Origin: Diphasiastrum complanatum
Taxonomy: Eukaryota; Streptophyta; Lycopodiopsida; Lycopodiales; Lycopodiaceae
Reading direction: 5' to 3'
Assembly: GCA_029204225.1 (NCBI GenBank)
Contig: CM055099.1
Location: 45,452,040-45,516,039 of the forward strand
DNA: 64,000 nucleotides
Shown here: in pieces, positions 25,580-36,695 of the stretch
How positions within the stretch are numbered: the stretch's first letter is position 1
Layout: each line of letters starts with the position of its first letter
Translations under genes and position numbers: made by a program
Notes under the pieces: generated by a model
What the model saw: the letters and a program-made list of their open reading frames with translations, nothing else
Databases searched by the model: none
What the model was told of the DNA's origin: nothing

Positions 25580-27323
25580 TTGTCATCTAATCAAGATGAT
25601 CAAGCATGGTATATTGACTCAGGAGCCACAAGACACATGACAGGTAACAAGAACTGGTTCAATAGTTTGAAGGCGTTGGATAATGGAACATCTGTTTCAC
25701 AAGCAAATGGTGAGGTGTGCATGATCAAGGGGATAGGCACAGTTGCAATCCAACTGCCTGACGGCAAAAGCAGGATGATCAGGGAGGTACTTTACGTACT
25801 AGGTTTGAAGAAAAATCTACTTTCTGTTGGAGTCATTACTGATCAAAAGTTGAAAGTAGAATTCGCCCATGATCGTTGCTTTGTGAAGGATGCGAACCAA
25901 AAGTTCAAAGTTATTGCGAATGGAGTAAGAGAGCCCAATACAAAATTGTACAGGTTGAATGCCACAATCAAGGGGCAACATGGACTTGTATCATCTGTTC
26001 CTTCGCAAACTGAGTTGTGGCACAAGAGTGAACTTGGAAAGCCTCAGTTTGATGAGAAAATTGGAGATGCTAACAGGACTGCCTACAATAGAAGATCACT
26101 TGAAATCGATGTGCGAATCTTGTATATATGGGAAGCAGCATCGAGAGAAGTTCAATAAAGGGGGTGTTGCAAGAGCAAAGAACATCCTGGATTTAATCCA
26201 CACAGATTTATGCGGGCCCATGAAGACCATGTGCTTAGGAAAAGCCTTCTATTTCATGACCTTTATTGATGATATGTCATGTAAGACGTGGATCTACTTC
26301 TTGAAGAAGAAATCAGATGCTTTTGATAACTTCAAGAACTTCAAAAACTTGGTCGAAAATCAGATAGGTAAGAAGATCAGAGTCCTAAGATCAGATAGTG
26401 GAGGTGAGTATAAGTCTAATGAATTCAATGATCTTTGTGATCAATGTGGGATCAAAAGACAATTTACGCAAGCTCATACTCCTGCTCTCAATGGTGTAGC
26501 TGAGCGCAAAAATCGTGCGATTGTGGAAAGTGCCAGATCTATGCGAGCTGAGATGAAATTACCAAAAAAAATTTGGTCAGAAGCATGTAGCACGACAGTC
26601 TATCTTCAAAATAGAAGTCCTACCATTGCCATACCAAAAATAACACTTGAGGAAGCATTCACAAAGAAGAAGCCAAAGGTGAACCACTTGCGAATCTTTG
26701 AATGTAAGGCCTTTGTACATATTCCTAAGGAAGAAAGATGTAAACTTGATGTAAAAGCTATCAAGTGCATATTCCTAGGATATGATGGTCGTGTGAAGGG
26801 CTATAGATGTCTTGATCCAGTCGAAAACAAAATCCATATAAGCCGAGATGTTATCTTTGATGAATCCAAGATGTATGAAGACGAAGATGCTGAGAAGATA
26901 AACACATCTAGTAGGAAAAATGGTATAGTGAGGATACCACCTGATGATGATCCATTCATTGACCTTCCGAGTGATGAACATGAGGATACATCTCAAGATA
27001 CTACTACTCAACCTCAAGAAACAGGTTGGAGAGGTAGGGACAAACCTTTTGCTGCAAGAAGGATTGAAATTGCAGGTGACAAACGCAAGGAGAAGGATGT
27101 ACCGTGGGATACATTTTCACCAAGAAGCCGATCACCTAACAGAAAGCTCCCTAAGTGGTTTGAGAGATTGATGGAGAGCCACGATATAGATGACTTTCCA
27201 GGATCATCTAACCAGGGAGAGCTACGAAGATCAACAAGAGAGAAGATACTACCTGAAAGGTATGAAGCAAATTATGCTCTGTCGCCTCGATCTTCACTCC
27301 CTTGTGCATTCTTCTTCTTATAA
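25580..27323 (+). pseudogene. Copia 2 protease and integrase
   Basis: Protease carries WYIDSGATRHMTG near its start. A frameshift between about 26030 and 26080 falls at the integrase zinc finger (WHKS..., then CESCIYGKQHREKF). The integrase core keeps D, D and E in IHTDLCGPM, RSDSGGEY and NGVAERKNR. The C-terminal part has FLGYDGRVKGYRC and an acidic linker ending in LRRSTREKILPERYEANYAL, after which the frame shifts near 27290. Confidence 0.9.
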
Positions 27324-27384
27324 CATTTGGAAGCAAAGTGTCATTTCTTCCCACAAAAGAACCACTTAAGCTTCGACTTATGGT

Positions 27385-28897
27385 GAAGAGAAGGATGATG
27401 ACATTTGGATCAAGGCCATGAGAGAGGAGATGGAGTCAATTGCTAAGCATAGCACATGGGACTTAGTAGAACCACCAGTTGGCAAGAAACCCATTGGTTG
27501 CAAATGGGTATACAGAACTAAGTACCATGCAGATGGAAGCATAGCAAAGCACAAAGCAAGATTGATAATCAAAGGGTACGCACAAAATAAAGGCATTGAC
27601 TATGAGGAGACCTTTGTGCCGGTGTGTAAGTGGAATATTCTACGTCTACTTATTGCTTTAGCTTCACATTCTGGTTGGCCTTTGCATCAGATGGATGTGA
27701 AATCTGCTTTTCTAAATGGTGAGTTAGAAGAAGAAGTGTTCATGGATCAACCTGAAGGCTTTGTAACGAAAGGACAGGAAAATAAAGTATGTCGCTTGAA
27801 GAAAGCGCTTTATGGTCTTAAACAAACACCACGTGCGTGGTATAGCAGGATTGATGCCTACTTTCGTTCAAAGGGGATGGTGAGAACACATTCTGATCCA
27901 AATCTATATGTCTTATGCTTTGATGGTATGGTTGATTTGATTGCTCTTTATGTTGATGACTTGATTATTACGGGAAATAATCAAGAGATGATAGACATGA
28001 TCAAGAAAGACCTCATGGAACAATTTGAGATGACGGATCTCAGCCTGATGCATTACTGCCTTGGAGTAGAAGTGTGGCAAAAAGGACATGAAGTGGGTTT
28101 AACACAGGTGAAGTATGTCAAAGAGTTACTACACAGGTTATTGTAGGATTGCAAACCAGTAAACACTCCTATTGAACCAGGTAAAAAGCTTTCTAAGCTT
28201 GATGAATCACAGTCATTTGATGCTACGCTATATAGACAATTAGTAGGGAGCTTGATTTACCTTACCACAACTAGACCAGATATATGCTATGCTGTTGGCA
28301 TTGTAAGTCAGTTTATGGCAGCACCTATGGAAACGCATTGGAAAGCAGCTAAACGCATTTTGCGTTATGTGAAAGGTACTTCAGAGTATGGCTTGATTTA
28401 CAGGAAGCATGATGGTTTACCTGAGTTGTGTGGCTATGTGGATGCGGACTGGGGGAGGTGACTATGATGATCGTAGATCCACCACAGGATATATGTTCCA
28501 GTTTTGTGGTAATTGCTTTTCCTGGTCTAGTAAGAAGCAAAGTACAATTGCTCTTTCCACCACAGAAGCAGAGTATAAGGCAATGTGTAGTGCTGCACAA
28601 GAAGCTATATGGTTGAGACAAATCTTGGAAGAAATTGGCATGAAGCAGAAAAATCCCACGACTTTACATAGCGACAGTCAAAGTGACATTCAGCTAGCAA
28701 AGAATCCAGTGTTCCATGCGAGAACTAAACACATTGAGATTCAATATCACTTCATACGTGAGAGGCTGCTGAGTTGTGAAATTCGTGTTGTTCATTGTAG
28801 CACAGAAGAACAACTAGCTGATATTTTCACTAAGCCACTTACTGGAGAAAAGTTTGATAAGTTTAGATCAAAACTTTCTGTATTTAAAGTTTGTTGA
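27385..28897 (+). pseudogene. Copia 2 reverse transcriptase and RNase H
   Basis: RT shows GCKWVYRTKYHADGSIAKHK, HQMDVKSAFLNGELEEEVFM, ALYGLKQTPRAWYSRI and the catalytic LYVDDLIITG. A TAG at 28144 breaks it before DCKPVNTPIEPGKKL. RNase H has TTRPDICYAVGI and VDADWG, then one extra G in the run at 28449-28456 shifts the frame. It resumes as [14 protein letters not shown] ... [10 protein letters not shown] ... HARTKHIEI and ends at TGA 28897, about 50 bp before the 3' LTR. Confidence 0.92.
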
Positions 28898-28940
28898 CTT
28901 TAAAGCTATGTATATGACTGTATAAAAAGTGACTCTACTT

Positions 28941-28950
28941 TAAGGGAGAG
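28941..28950 (+). other. Copia 2 polypurine tract
   Basis: TAAGGGAGAG directly before the 3' LTR start AGTTAGAATT. Confidence 0.75.
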
Positions 28951-29209
28951 AGTTAGAATTGTTATTGTACTGTGGGTCCTATCAGTGGATAAGGATCAGT
29001 TGGCTTCGCCACGAGGCAAGTCGACGGGACACGCGTCCCGCCAACGGCAACCTGGGTCATGCATGGGTTGCCTGAGTGAAAAACTATATGTACAGTGTAA
29101 TTTCATTTTGAGAAATACAGTTGCTATGTGAGCTTGCTGAGGAGAGTGATTTTCTGTCTGTGTTATTGTGTAGCATGATCTGTGTTCCTGTGCAAAGCAA
29201 ATTCTAAGT
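28951..29209 (+). repeat. Copia 2 3' LTR, 259 bp
   Basis: Starts AGTTAGAATTGTTATTG and ends AAATTCTAAGT, followed by the target-site copy GATAG. Confidence 0.92.
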
Positions 29210-29214
29210 GATAG

Positions 29215-30710
29215 ATATGCATCACATATTGTAGGATGAGACAAAAGGTTCTTAATGACCAATGATGAAGCACTTCTTAACTTATGAATGGTTGTGTGGA
29301 TTCAAACTCCTTATCATAGATATGAAAGGATGAATGTTTGGTTTGATAACTACAGTATACAATAGGCATTACTATCCTTCAAAGGACCGTATGAATGTTT
29401 GGCTGTTCCATAAGTAACAAAAGGTTACATACATACTCCAGAGACGAAGCCATTGTAGTATCATGCTATTATACAAAAGATACAACTCAGACACAAGCAC
29501 GTTCTGATTATGATTAGTATATATCATGCTTTAACCTGTTTGCTATCATACTTTGAATGATTGCTATTTCAAAGGGAATACTACTGTGTCTAAGCACTAA
29601 CAAATAAAACTTGCGCTCTTTGTAGCATCGAATATTACTACTATCTTCGTTTTCAATTAGGTTCGATTTCGAACCATAAAGCTATAAGCATTCACACGAG
29701 TATGCACATTAAACCATTTGCTTCAGACTTATATAAGCAATGAGTAGTAGGCATTCCTTAGCATGCTTATTATCATTTTCATAATATCTGACAGTAATGT
29801 TATGAACGGTTTGAGTCTAAAGAAGGCAAGAGCACTCGAGGGACTAACATGGCATCCTCACAAGAAGTCACTCCTACGATCATCCAAGTATGAGTTTTCC
29901 GAATAGTTTTCAACTTTGCAAGCACCACCTATGCTCGAAAGGTAAGGTGTCTTTTTACAAATATATTCCATTCTCGGTGACTAGTAATGATCCTAAATAC
30001 AGAAATTAATTGGTTTTTACTCAGTTCGACTATACCACTTCATAAATAATGTAACTACTCTGCGTATAATGACACCCACGCTGTCCCGAAGCAAGGTTTC
30101 TCTTCAAATTATCTTGGACATCATGGATTTGCGTAAGATAAACGATTCTTACCAAAGGATTAAAATGGCACAGATCTGCCCTAATAGCTTGTAAAAACCA
30201 CAGAAACCTCACCAATAAGATAAAGCTTATCCAATACAAGGTCTTAAAAAATCACAGGTTGAATATGGAGTTACGATAAACGTAAGTTCACTCGTAATTA
30301 CACTATTCAACCATGGCTTTTGCAAAGTTATTACCCATTCAGTAGTCATATCCTATTATGGTGAAATACAATTGGAAAGCATGGATATGCTCAGGAGTAT
30401 GGAAGTAGTGCGTGACGTTTCTTAAGTCACCAGGGTTAGAATAGCATGGATCTGCTCTGACACCTGCACACATGTTCACACCATTTCTTTTAGCGATAAG
30501 CAATATATACGGTGAAAAATATTCATACTTATGCTTTAAACGAAATGAACTAATACAGACCAATGCCCGAAAACTGATCAGCATGACACTCGCCTTGATA
30601 CGGTAACGGAGGGGCTTGGCCTATCGCTAGAAAATCGTCTTTGCGTTTGGGAAGACTGGACTATGATTTAAAATGCTATTTATGCTGATAAGTAGTATAA
30701 CTTCTTTTGG
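29215..30710. other. Unassigned AT-rich region
   Basis: No convincing gene, RNA or retroelement domain is seen. It precedes the repeat at 30711 and may be the upstream part of the unclassified element described at 31064-33870. Confidence 0.3.
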
Positions 30711-30960
30711 ACATGGATAACAACTAACGCTCAGCTATGAAACTTGTGTTCCCCATTGTATGAACTCGTGCGGTTTTGTGTTGTGGAATGGTGGCAGGTA
30801 TCAGCTGGATGTTTTGAGAGTGGTTATGCTATATGGTGCTTTACTGTACTGTATTTTAATTTTTAGCTTTACTATACCTTGTTGGTTTATAAATAAAGGC
30901 TTCAAAGGGTTTGGTCTTGCTTTGTCAAGAGGAACTATGTGAAATTGTGTTTCTCTCTCT
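30711..30960 (+). repeat. Terminal-repeat copy A
   Basis: This stretch starts ACATGGATAACAACT, includes TTTGTGTTGTGGAATGGT and ends AAAGGGTTTGGTCTT...TGTCAAGAGG...ACTATGTGAAAT followed by a short TCTC run. It aligns with 35042-35280 over its whole length and with 35386-35520 over its last 150 bp. Confidence 0.7.
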
Positions 30961-31063
30961 CTACATCCTTGTGGTGTAACTCCGACTATTCCTTGGTTGG
31001 GATAGTACTAAACCCTTACCTTTTATCCGGTTCATAAACTAACAAAGGTCTGTTTCATGTTTT

Positions 31064-31950
31064 AGTCCACAAGATGGTTTCAAGATGCTGCTCTTTTGGG
31101 TTATGGGGAGCCCCTACCTCCACCTAACCATTATATTCAGACGCTTATTTGTTGTATGAAAAAGGCCGTAATGATGCATTCCTTTATCATTGACATTGAT
31201 AGGGCTACTTGTTCTTCTGTTGGACCTAAGGATAAAGTTTTATGTTTGACTGATCTGTTGGGGACTTTGGACTAGGTTCAGATCTATCTAGAGTTTGTTA
31301 AAAAGAAGGATACTTTGAGTCTGATAGAAGATCTGTATGGCCGGCTCAATGAGTTTGTCGAAAGATTTGAAGAAGATGAAAGATTTTTTAATCTACATAT
31401 TAGGAAAGTCTTTGCATGCCTTGAGAATGAGAATGGTAATTCCTTTGTTGTTGTACCACATACTTCCTCTGATGCACCGCTTTCACCACACCCTTTGGTC
31501 TTTTTGGATGAGCTTGATGAGGACAGTGCTTTCCAGCTTGAATTCTTTTTTCAAGATACCGATGATATTGGTTATCAATCTTCATATGACTTCTGCCAAT
31601 CCAAAAACTGTCAAATCCCTTTTGTACCCAGCAAAATTATTGAGTTCAAATCTGCCTTTACCGCCTATAAGGTGTGGAACCTACCTAATGTCAATTTTCT
31701 TGCCCCTGTGCCTATCGACCTTTGGATCTTGATGTCACATCTTACTGAAAAAGAAATAGAAGTTTGTAAGTCCGTTGCTTTACACAAAAATCATTCTCTT
31801 GAAGCTCCTGTAGCCTTTGATACTGTTATTCGCATGAGCAAATTTGAGCCTTCTCGTTGCCCTTCTGAGCAGACCTGGGCCAAAATTAGAGGACACTTTC
31901 ATACTGGCTTTAATAGGATGAACCTTCACCAAGTAAGAATATGGAACTAG
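31064..31950 (+). pseudogene. Unclassified ORF upstream of the RT-like region
   Basis: One frame runs from about 31064 (WFQDAALLGYGEPLPPPNHY) to 31950 with a single TAG at 31273. The largest uninterrupted part is 211 codons from 31315. The protein is acidic and soluble-looking: a charged helical start (LIEDLYGRLNEFVERFEEDE), a Ser/Pro-rich middle and a mixed C-terminal half. No known domain is recognised. It stands on the same strand and 5' of the RT-like block and is bracketed with it by repeats A and B, so it may be the N-terminal part of the same element. Confidence 0.4.
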
Positions 31951-32089
31951 AAGCGGCCACTCTTTTAATGTAGATGTGGTGATAAATGCAAAACTCATTC
32001 ATCCATTATCTGATTTGACCACGCCATTTGGTATATGATGAACAACCTAGGCAAGTTCTTCCCTGGTGCTTCTCTCCAAAACCAAATGA

Positions 32090-32285
32090 ATGCTTTCTTT
32101 CTATGGCTACATAAGCCCGCAGAGATGTTGTTAAGGCACACCTTACCTTTCTTTCCATTCCACAGTACATGGTTGATGCCTCTATTGAGCTTGCCAAAGA
32201 TTCTTCTGCCAAACTCTTATCACACTTCGACGATGCTGAAAACATACGAGAGATAGAGTGCCTCAAGCTTTTCCACTCTCCAAGA
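32090..32285 (+). pseudogene. Unclassified coding fragment between ORF and RT-like region
   Basis: The plus strand reads, after one TAA, ARRDVVKAHLTFLSIPQYMV then DASIELAKDSSAKLLSHFDD and AENIREIECLKLF before a stop. It looks coding (amphipathic helices, balanced composition) but matches no family I recognise. The opposite-strand frame over the same bases looks like its shadow. Confidence 0.35.
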
Positions 32286-32829
32286 TAAATACTTTCAAAA
32301 CACAAGCAAAAGAATGGGCAATTTTAATCTCAACAATCCAAACTCCGTAGTATCTGCATCCGGGACAGGAAAAATAAGACGGTTTACTGGAAAGGAAGGG
32401 CAAAGTAGCACAAAGAGCGACCTACCTATCAAAAGGCTGAATTTTTACCGGGATTAATCGGTGTGCAGGATGGAGAAAGGACAGAAAGGAGAGAAGTCAG
32501 TATCTCAATGACAGGACATCTACAACTGACTAGTAGCGGTGATTCAGGGAGCTCTTTTTTTACATCTATGTTACCTTAATAGAGTTTTTGAAGCAATTCA
32601 TGTGAAAACTTTTAACGCTCATGTTTTATTCAGACTATTCATTGTTGTAGATGAACACTTTCATGATATTACGTTTGGTTGGACCTACCTACCAAAGTGT
32701 CAAAAGTGGTTGGTATTTTTTCTTTGATAACATAGAAAACTTACATTCGTGTGAGAATGCTTATCTCTTAATAGATTCAGGAACTTTGTTGCAAAAAAAA
32801 TTTGGGCTGATATTTCTACGAATAGCATT

Positions 32830-33870
32830 ATTGTAAAAAGCCCGATTTTACGTAAATCTTTAGAGACGGGTCTCAATCATATTACCTTGAGAAAGAATAA
32901 TATGAATGAGGTGGCTTCTAAACTTTATGATGGATGGTTCAGATTAACCAAGCTCTTGCCTATGCACAAACATTTAAATGAAGAAACTATAAGGGAGCAT
33001 GCGACTTTTTGTAAAAACATTGCCATGGAAATCATCAAAAAAAGAACCTGGCTATGATGGCAATAAGGACACAATTGCAAAAATACAAACTGCTAAAAAT
33101 GAAAGACTATGGCTCACAAATTTGCTCTACATCAATGACATTAACAAGGCACAACACAATCCTAGTTTCATATGTAAATTTCTGGTACGGAAGTTTGCCC
33201 TAGATAGACTTAACACTCCTGACTTCAGCCCCTTTTCTAATGATCAAGAAAACTCAGTTACAGAAACTATCACATATGTCATGGAAAAGCTAACTGGATT
33301 TTTACCCAACATCTTCTTGGGGAACGACTCTTTGCCATATGTACTATGTACGTACAAAGCCCACAACGAATATTTTAGATGGATTACCAATGCGCATGAC
33401 TCTTGCTTTACTAAACTCGCAAAATTCCTAACAGGAGCTCTTGGTATGCTGTCACCATTCCTCAAGGAGGGTGCAGGCCTTAAGGCAAAAACATACAAGG
33501 GTATCCTAAATGTGGATACATGCTTATTTTGGCAGTGCGAGTCCTCGATTGATTTTTATCTCAATCTACTATCAAAGATTACCAATGTATGAGTTGCAAA
33601 TATCTCTAAGTGCTATGAAAACATACCTTTAGATGGCACTGATGGGTTGAAAACTATCATGAATAAGTCCATTACTTATGCTTTCAAACATTCTAATAAG
33701 GTGTTTCTGAGTTTCAAGTGGGAACGAGAAAGGCATGCCTTTTAATGGTCATATGCAAATAAAAAGTCGGAAGGGTGGTACAATATCGATAAAAAGCTCT
33801 TATGCTTATGGAATGCCTTCCTAATAGACAATTGTATTGTCAGATTAGGAAAATCATTGGCTTAAGCTTA
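32830..33870 (+). pseudogene. Reverse-transcriptase-like protein of Penelope/TERT type, truncated
   Basis: Two frames join near 33030. The first gives KSPILRKSLETGLNHITLRK ... EHATFCKNIAMEIIKKRTW. The second (32999-33592) gives AKNERLWLTNLLYINDINKA, then YVLCTYKAHNEYFRWITNAH followed by KLAKFLTGALGMLSPFL. This Y-K-x-H...R-x-I-x-N...LAKFL layout is that of the fingers motifs of Penelope-like RTs. After a TGA (33590) the frame continues VANISKCYENIPLDGTDGL, the place of palm motif A, with Asn where the catalytic Asp should be. A TAA at 33743 and another near 33862 follow. The GxP/MG motif B and YxDD motif C are not found, nor is a GIY-YIG nuclease. It is inactive. The family assignment is by pattern only and could be another non-LTR RT. 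Confidence 0.5.
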
Positions 33871-33899
33871 TCAACACGTGAATGATTTGTGCTTGCTGT

Positions 33900-35041
33900 T
33901 AATAGCCCACATGCATGTGATAATTGTGGATTGGTATAGAGTTCTTGGCTTCCAAAACAACTCCTGAAAGTTTATTGCGTGATTGTTGATAGGAATGAAC
34001 ACCTTTTGCGTGCATGACAGTTTTATGACCAGGGCATCTGCTCAATTTGAGCATATAACTCTCTGTAGGAGGCCACCCTATAAGCAAATGGTTTGCTTCG
34101 GTTGACTTGAGATTTTTTTGCTTATGGAAAAGAAAACTCATACAGTGTTTCTGACCATAACATAAGGAATTTTTATGAAGCATGAACAATGACGGTATGA
34201 GTTTGTTGGAATTCAAGTAATGAACTAACTGGCCGTGGTTGTATGGACGTTATAACCTCTTATTAACTTTAATCACACTTGACTATATCATAATACCTTT
34301 CATGAAAATAGACTGCACTCCATTAACCTATTACTTTCGGTTTGGAATCATTAGCACGTAGGGAAGGTGTTTCGCTTAATCAGTTGGAAGATGGGTAGCT
34401 TGTAGGAAATGACTTCACCTCACATCCAAGTATGAAGCTAAATTGCTTTTTACCCGAGTGTAGATTTTGTGCAAGTATTTTGACGCATAACGCAATACGA
34501 GTCACTTACGCATGGGAAACTTCAATATATGCTAAGATTGAATGCCTACGAAAATATAATTTGGAAGATGTACGATGTTTCATGTTTTTAGTTGATTGGT
34601 TATGATGCTAATAATAAAAAGCAAGGAGGTATTAAACATAAAGTGGCTATGGTAGGTGAGCAATGTACTTGTATAAGAGTTTGACCTTCGCAGACTTGTA
34701 TGATATGGATTTGCCCAAGCCATAAGGTGCTCGGACTCCTAACGATCTCGTGGGAGGGCCATAGGGCTAGTATGACGCGGATCTACCCTAGTACCTAGCA
34801 CTGAAGCAAGGGTCAAGTCTCTTTGTATTATGTGTATTACAAGATAGCTTCTTATTTGTATAATGCTAATGTGAACTTAATACATTCGGTTGGCCCTTAT
34901 ACTGATCAATATGGCATTCGTCTTTATACGAATCTGTTTTAGGAGAGAATGTATTGCTATTAATGGAATTCATGATAGAGAAGATTGGACGTATGATTTG
35001 TATTTGCAATCGAGTTGATAAGGTAGTGAATCTTGTTCCAG
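33900..35041. other. Unassigned region between RT-like block and repeat B
   Basis: No coding signal is seen. It occupies the position of a 3' UTR or of the inner part of a terminal repeat of the preceding element. Confidence 0.3.
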
Positions 35042-35292
35042 ACATGGATAACAACTGATGCTTAGCTATGACACCGTCTTCCTCACGTAACTAACTTGTG
35101 CAGTTGTGTTTTGTGGGATGGTTGCAAGTAACAACTGAACTTGCTTCACTTTATGGTACTCTGTACTGTAAGACTTTATACAATTTTGTTTTCTCCTGTT
35201 TTGCTATAAATTAAAAGGTTCAAAGGGTTTGGCCTTGACTTGTCAAGATGGACTATGTGAAATCTTTTTACTCTCTCTCTGTGTCGCACGCG

Positions 35293-35356
<64 letters not shown>

Positions 35357-35365
35357 ATCGGCCGC
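35042..35365 (+). repeat. Terminal-repeat copy B with (CA)n tail
   Basis: Starts ACATGGATAACAACTGATG like copy A, ends AAAGGGTTTGGCCTTGACTT..GTCAAGATGGACTATG, then a short TCTC run, a (CA)n tract (35303-35355) and CATCGGCCG. Confidence 0.7.
35303..35355. repeat. (CA)n microsatellite
   Basis: About 53 bp of CA, preceded by a CG-rich run CACGCGCACGCGCGCG. Confidence 0.97.
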
Positions 35366-35385
35366 CCGGTCATCGGTGGTAGGTA

Positions 35386-35513
35386 ACAGCTAAGTGTCCT
35401 AAAACTTGCTTCGCTTTACTGTAAGACTTTATACAGTTTTATTTTTTCATGTTATGCTATAAATTAAAGGGTCTAAAGGGTTTGGTCTTAACTTGTCAAG
35501 AGGGACTATGTGA

Positions 35514-35607
<94 letters not shown>

Positions 35608-35655
35608 GTTGCACGTGCACACGCACACACATAGACACACCATCGGCCGACGGGC
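35386..35655 (+). repeat. Terminal-repeat copy C, tandem to B
   Basis: The last 150 bp of the A/B repeat recur (ACTTGCTTCGCTTTACTGTA ... GGGTTTGGTCTTAACTTGTC). A long (CT)n tract (35518-35605), a CACACGCACACA run and CATCGGCCG follow in the same order as in B. B and C are therefore tandem copies of one 3' tail module with differently expanded dinucleotides. Confidence 0.7.
35518..35605. repeat. (CT)n microsatellite
   Basis: About 88 bp of uninterrupted CT inside copy C. Confidence 0.98.
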
Positions 35656-35674
35656 CCACTTCGCTAGTTCACAA

Positions 35675-36010
35675 TTTGAAATAATTGCCACCAACCATCA
35701 ATCACATAGTCTACAAGACTTATTAAAATCAATTAATTCTTCATCCAATATATGGAAGACATTTTTTATACATTTGCCAAAAGAGGACAATATTAGAAAC
35801 AATAAAAATATATTGTCAAATAAATTATCAAAACATATTGTCATTTGTAATATTTATTAATTCAAGTATGCGAGAGCACAAGAAGAAGAAACTAGAACAT
35901 TGTGAAATCAAGCATGCATCAACTTTCAAGTCTCAGACTCACATATGTGATTATTATAATATGCATGTTCACAATCAAGCATGCAATAGCCCCTAAAATA
36001 AATTTGTTTG
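35675..36010 (+). repeat. Dispersed repeat, copy 1
   Basis: Shares with 52690-52960 the blocks CCATCAATCAC, GCATCAACTTTCAAGTCTCA, CACATATGTGATTATTATAA and CATGTTCACAATCAAGCATG in order, in the same orientation. Family unknown. No coding capacity. Confidence 0.75.
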
Positions 36011-36054
36011 CTTGTTTTTTTTTTTTTTTTTTTCTGTACATGCAGGCTATGCAA

Positions 36055-36108
36055 GTGACTTTTGGCCATTTTCTATTTTTCATGTTGCAAGGCAAGGCCA
36101 AAAGTCAC
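36055..36108. other. 13-bp perfect inverted repeat (hairpin)
   Basis: GTGACTTTTGGCC (36055-36067) and GGCCAAAAGTCAC (36096-36108) are perfect complements with a 28-base loop, just after an 18-base T run. Function unknown. Confidence 0.7.
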
Positions 36109-36618
36109 CTAAGACTAGGCCATCCCGGACTTGGATCAGTAGGCACCAAAATCGTGAAGATTTTGAACATCATGATGCTCGAACATGGTTCGTCAGAAGC
36201 AACTAAAGCTATAGCTTTGAACCTAGTCCTATGCAACTTAGTTCAATAGCTCCACATGAGTAGATATGTACATCTAACAAAGAACCAGTGGTGAAACCAA
36301 TCACTCGCTATTAAAAAAATACTTTCTAAATGAGAAGACATTGCTTATGCATGAATCAATGTGATCTAAAAATATGGAAATAGCTCAAAACATGAAAAGT
36401 CTGGAGGTAAAATCGGAAAAGAAAATTATGCCTGTACTGAATTTAAAAAGTACATATTTTATCAAGAGAAAGCAAAACTGTGCTTCTGTGGTTTACAATG
36501 CAACTAATGAAATTAAAGTGGCCATGGTAATGATACTATAGAATAACAAATAGCCTAAGGCTGATAATAAATAACTGCCAAAGAAAGTTTGCTGAAAGTA
36601 ATAACTTACGCGAATTTT

Positions 36619-36695
36619 ACAAAGAAATCTAGATGACCAAAGTTGTGTCACAATAACTCACAAAGAAATCTAGATGACCAAAGTTGTGTCACAAT
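36619..36695. repeat. 41-bp tandem duplication
   Basis: A 36-bp block starting ACAAAGAAATCTAGATGACC is repeated exactly at 36619-36654 and 36660-36695. Confidence 0.95.

Larger units (their letters stand above)
23125..29209 (+). mobile_element. Copia 2: Ty1/copia element with AG...GT LTR ends
   Basis: LTRs of 276 and 259 bp, a TGGTATCAGAG primer-binding site, a purine tract and gag-protease-integrase-RT-RNase H order define this plus-strand element. The flanks carry GATAG on both sides (23120-23124, 29210-29214), which fixes the LTR termini as AGTTAGAA ... TTCTAAGT instead of TG...CA. About nine LTR substitutions in the aligned part (about 4%) make it older than Copia 1. At least four in-frame stops and three frameshifts break the polyprotein. 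Confidence 0.93.

Noticed and set aside
35449-35860. Ser-Leu, Arg-Glu and Cys-Val open frames on both strands
   Set aside because: They are translations of CT and CA tracts in repeat copies B and C.
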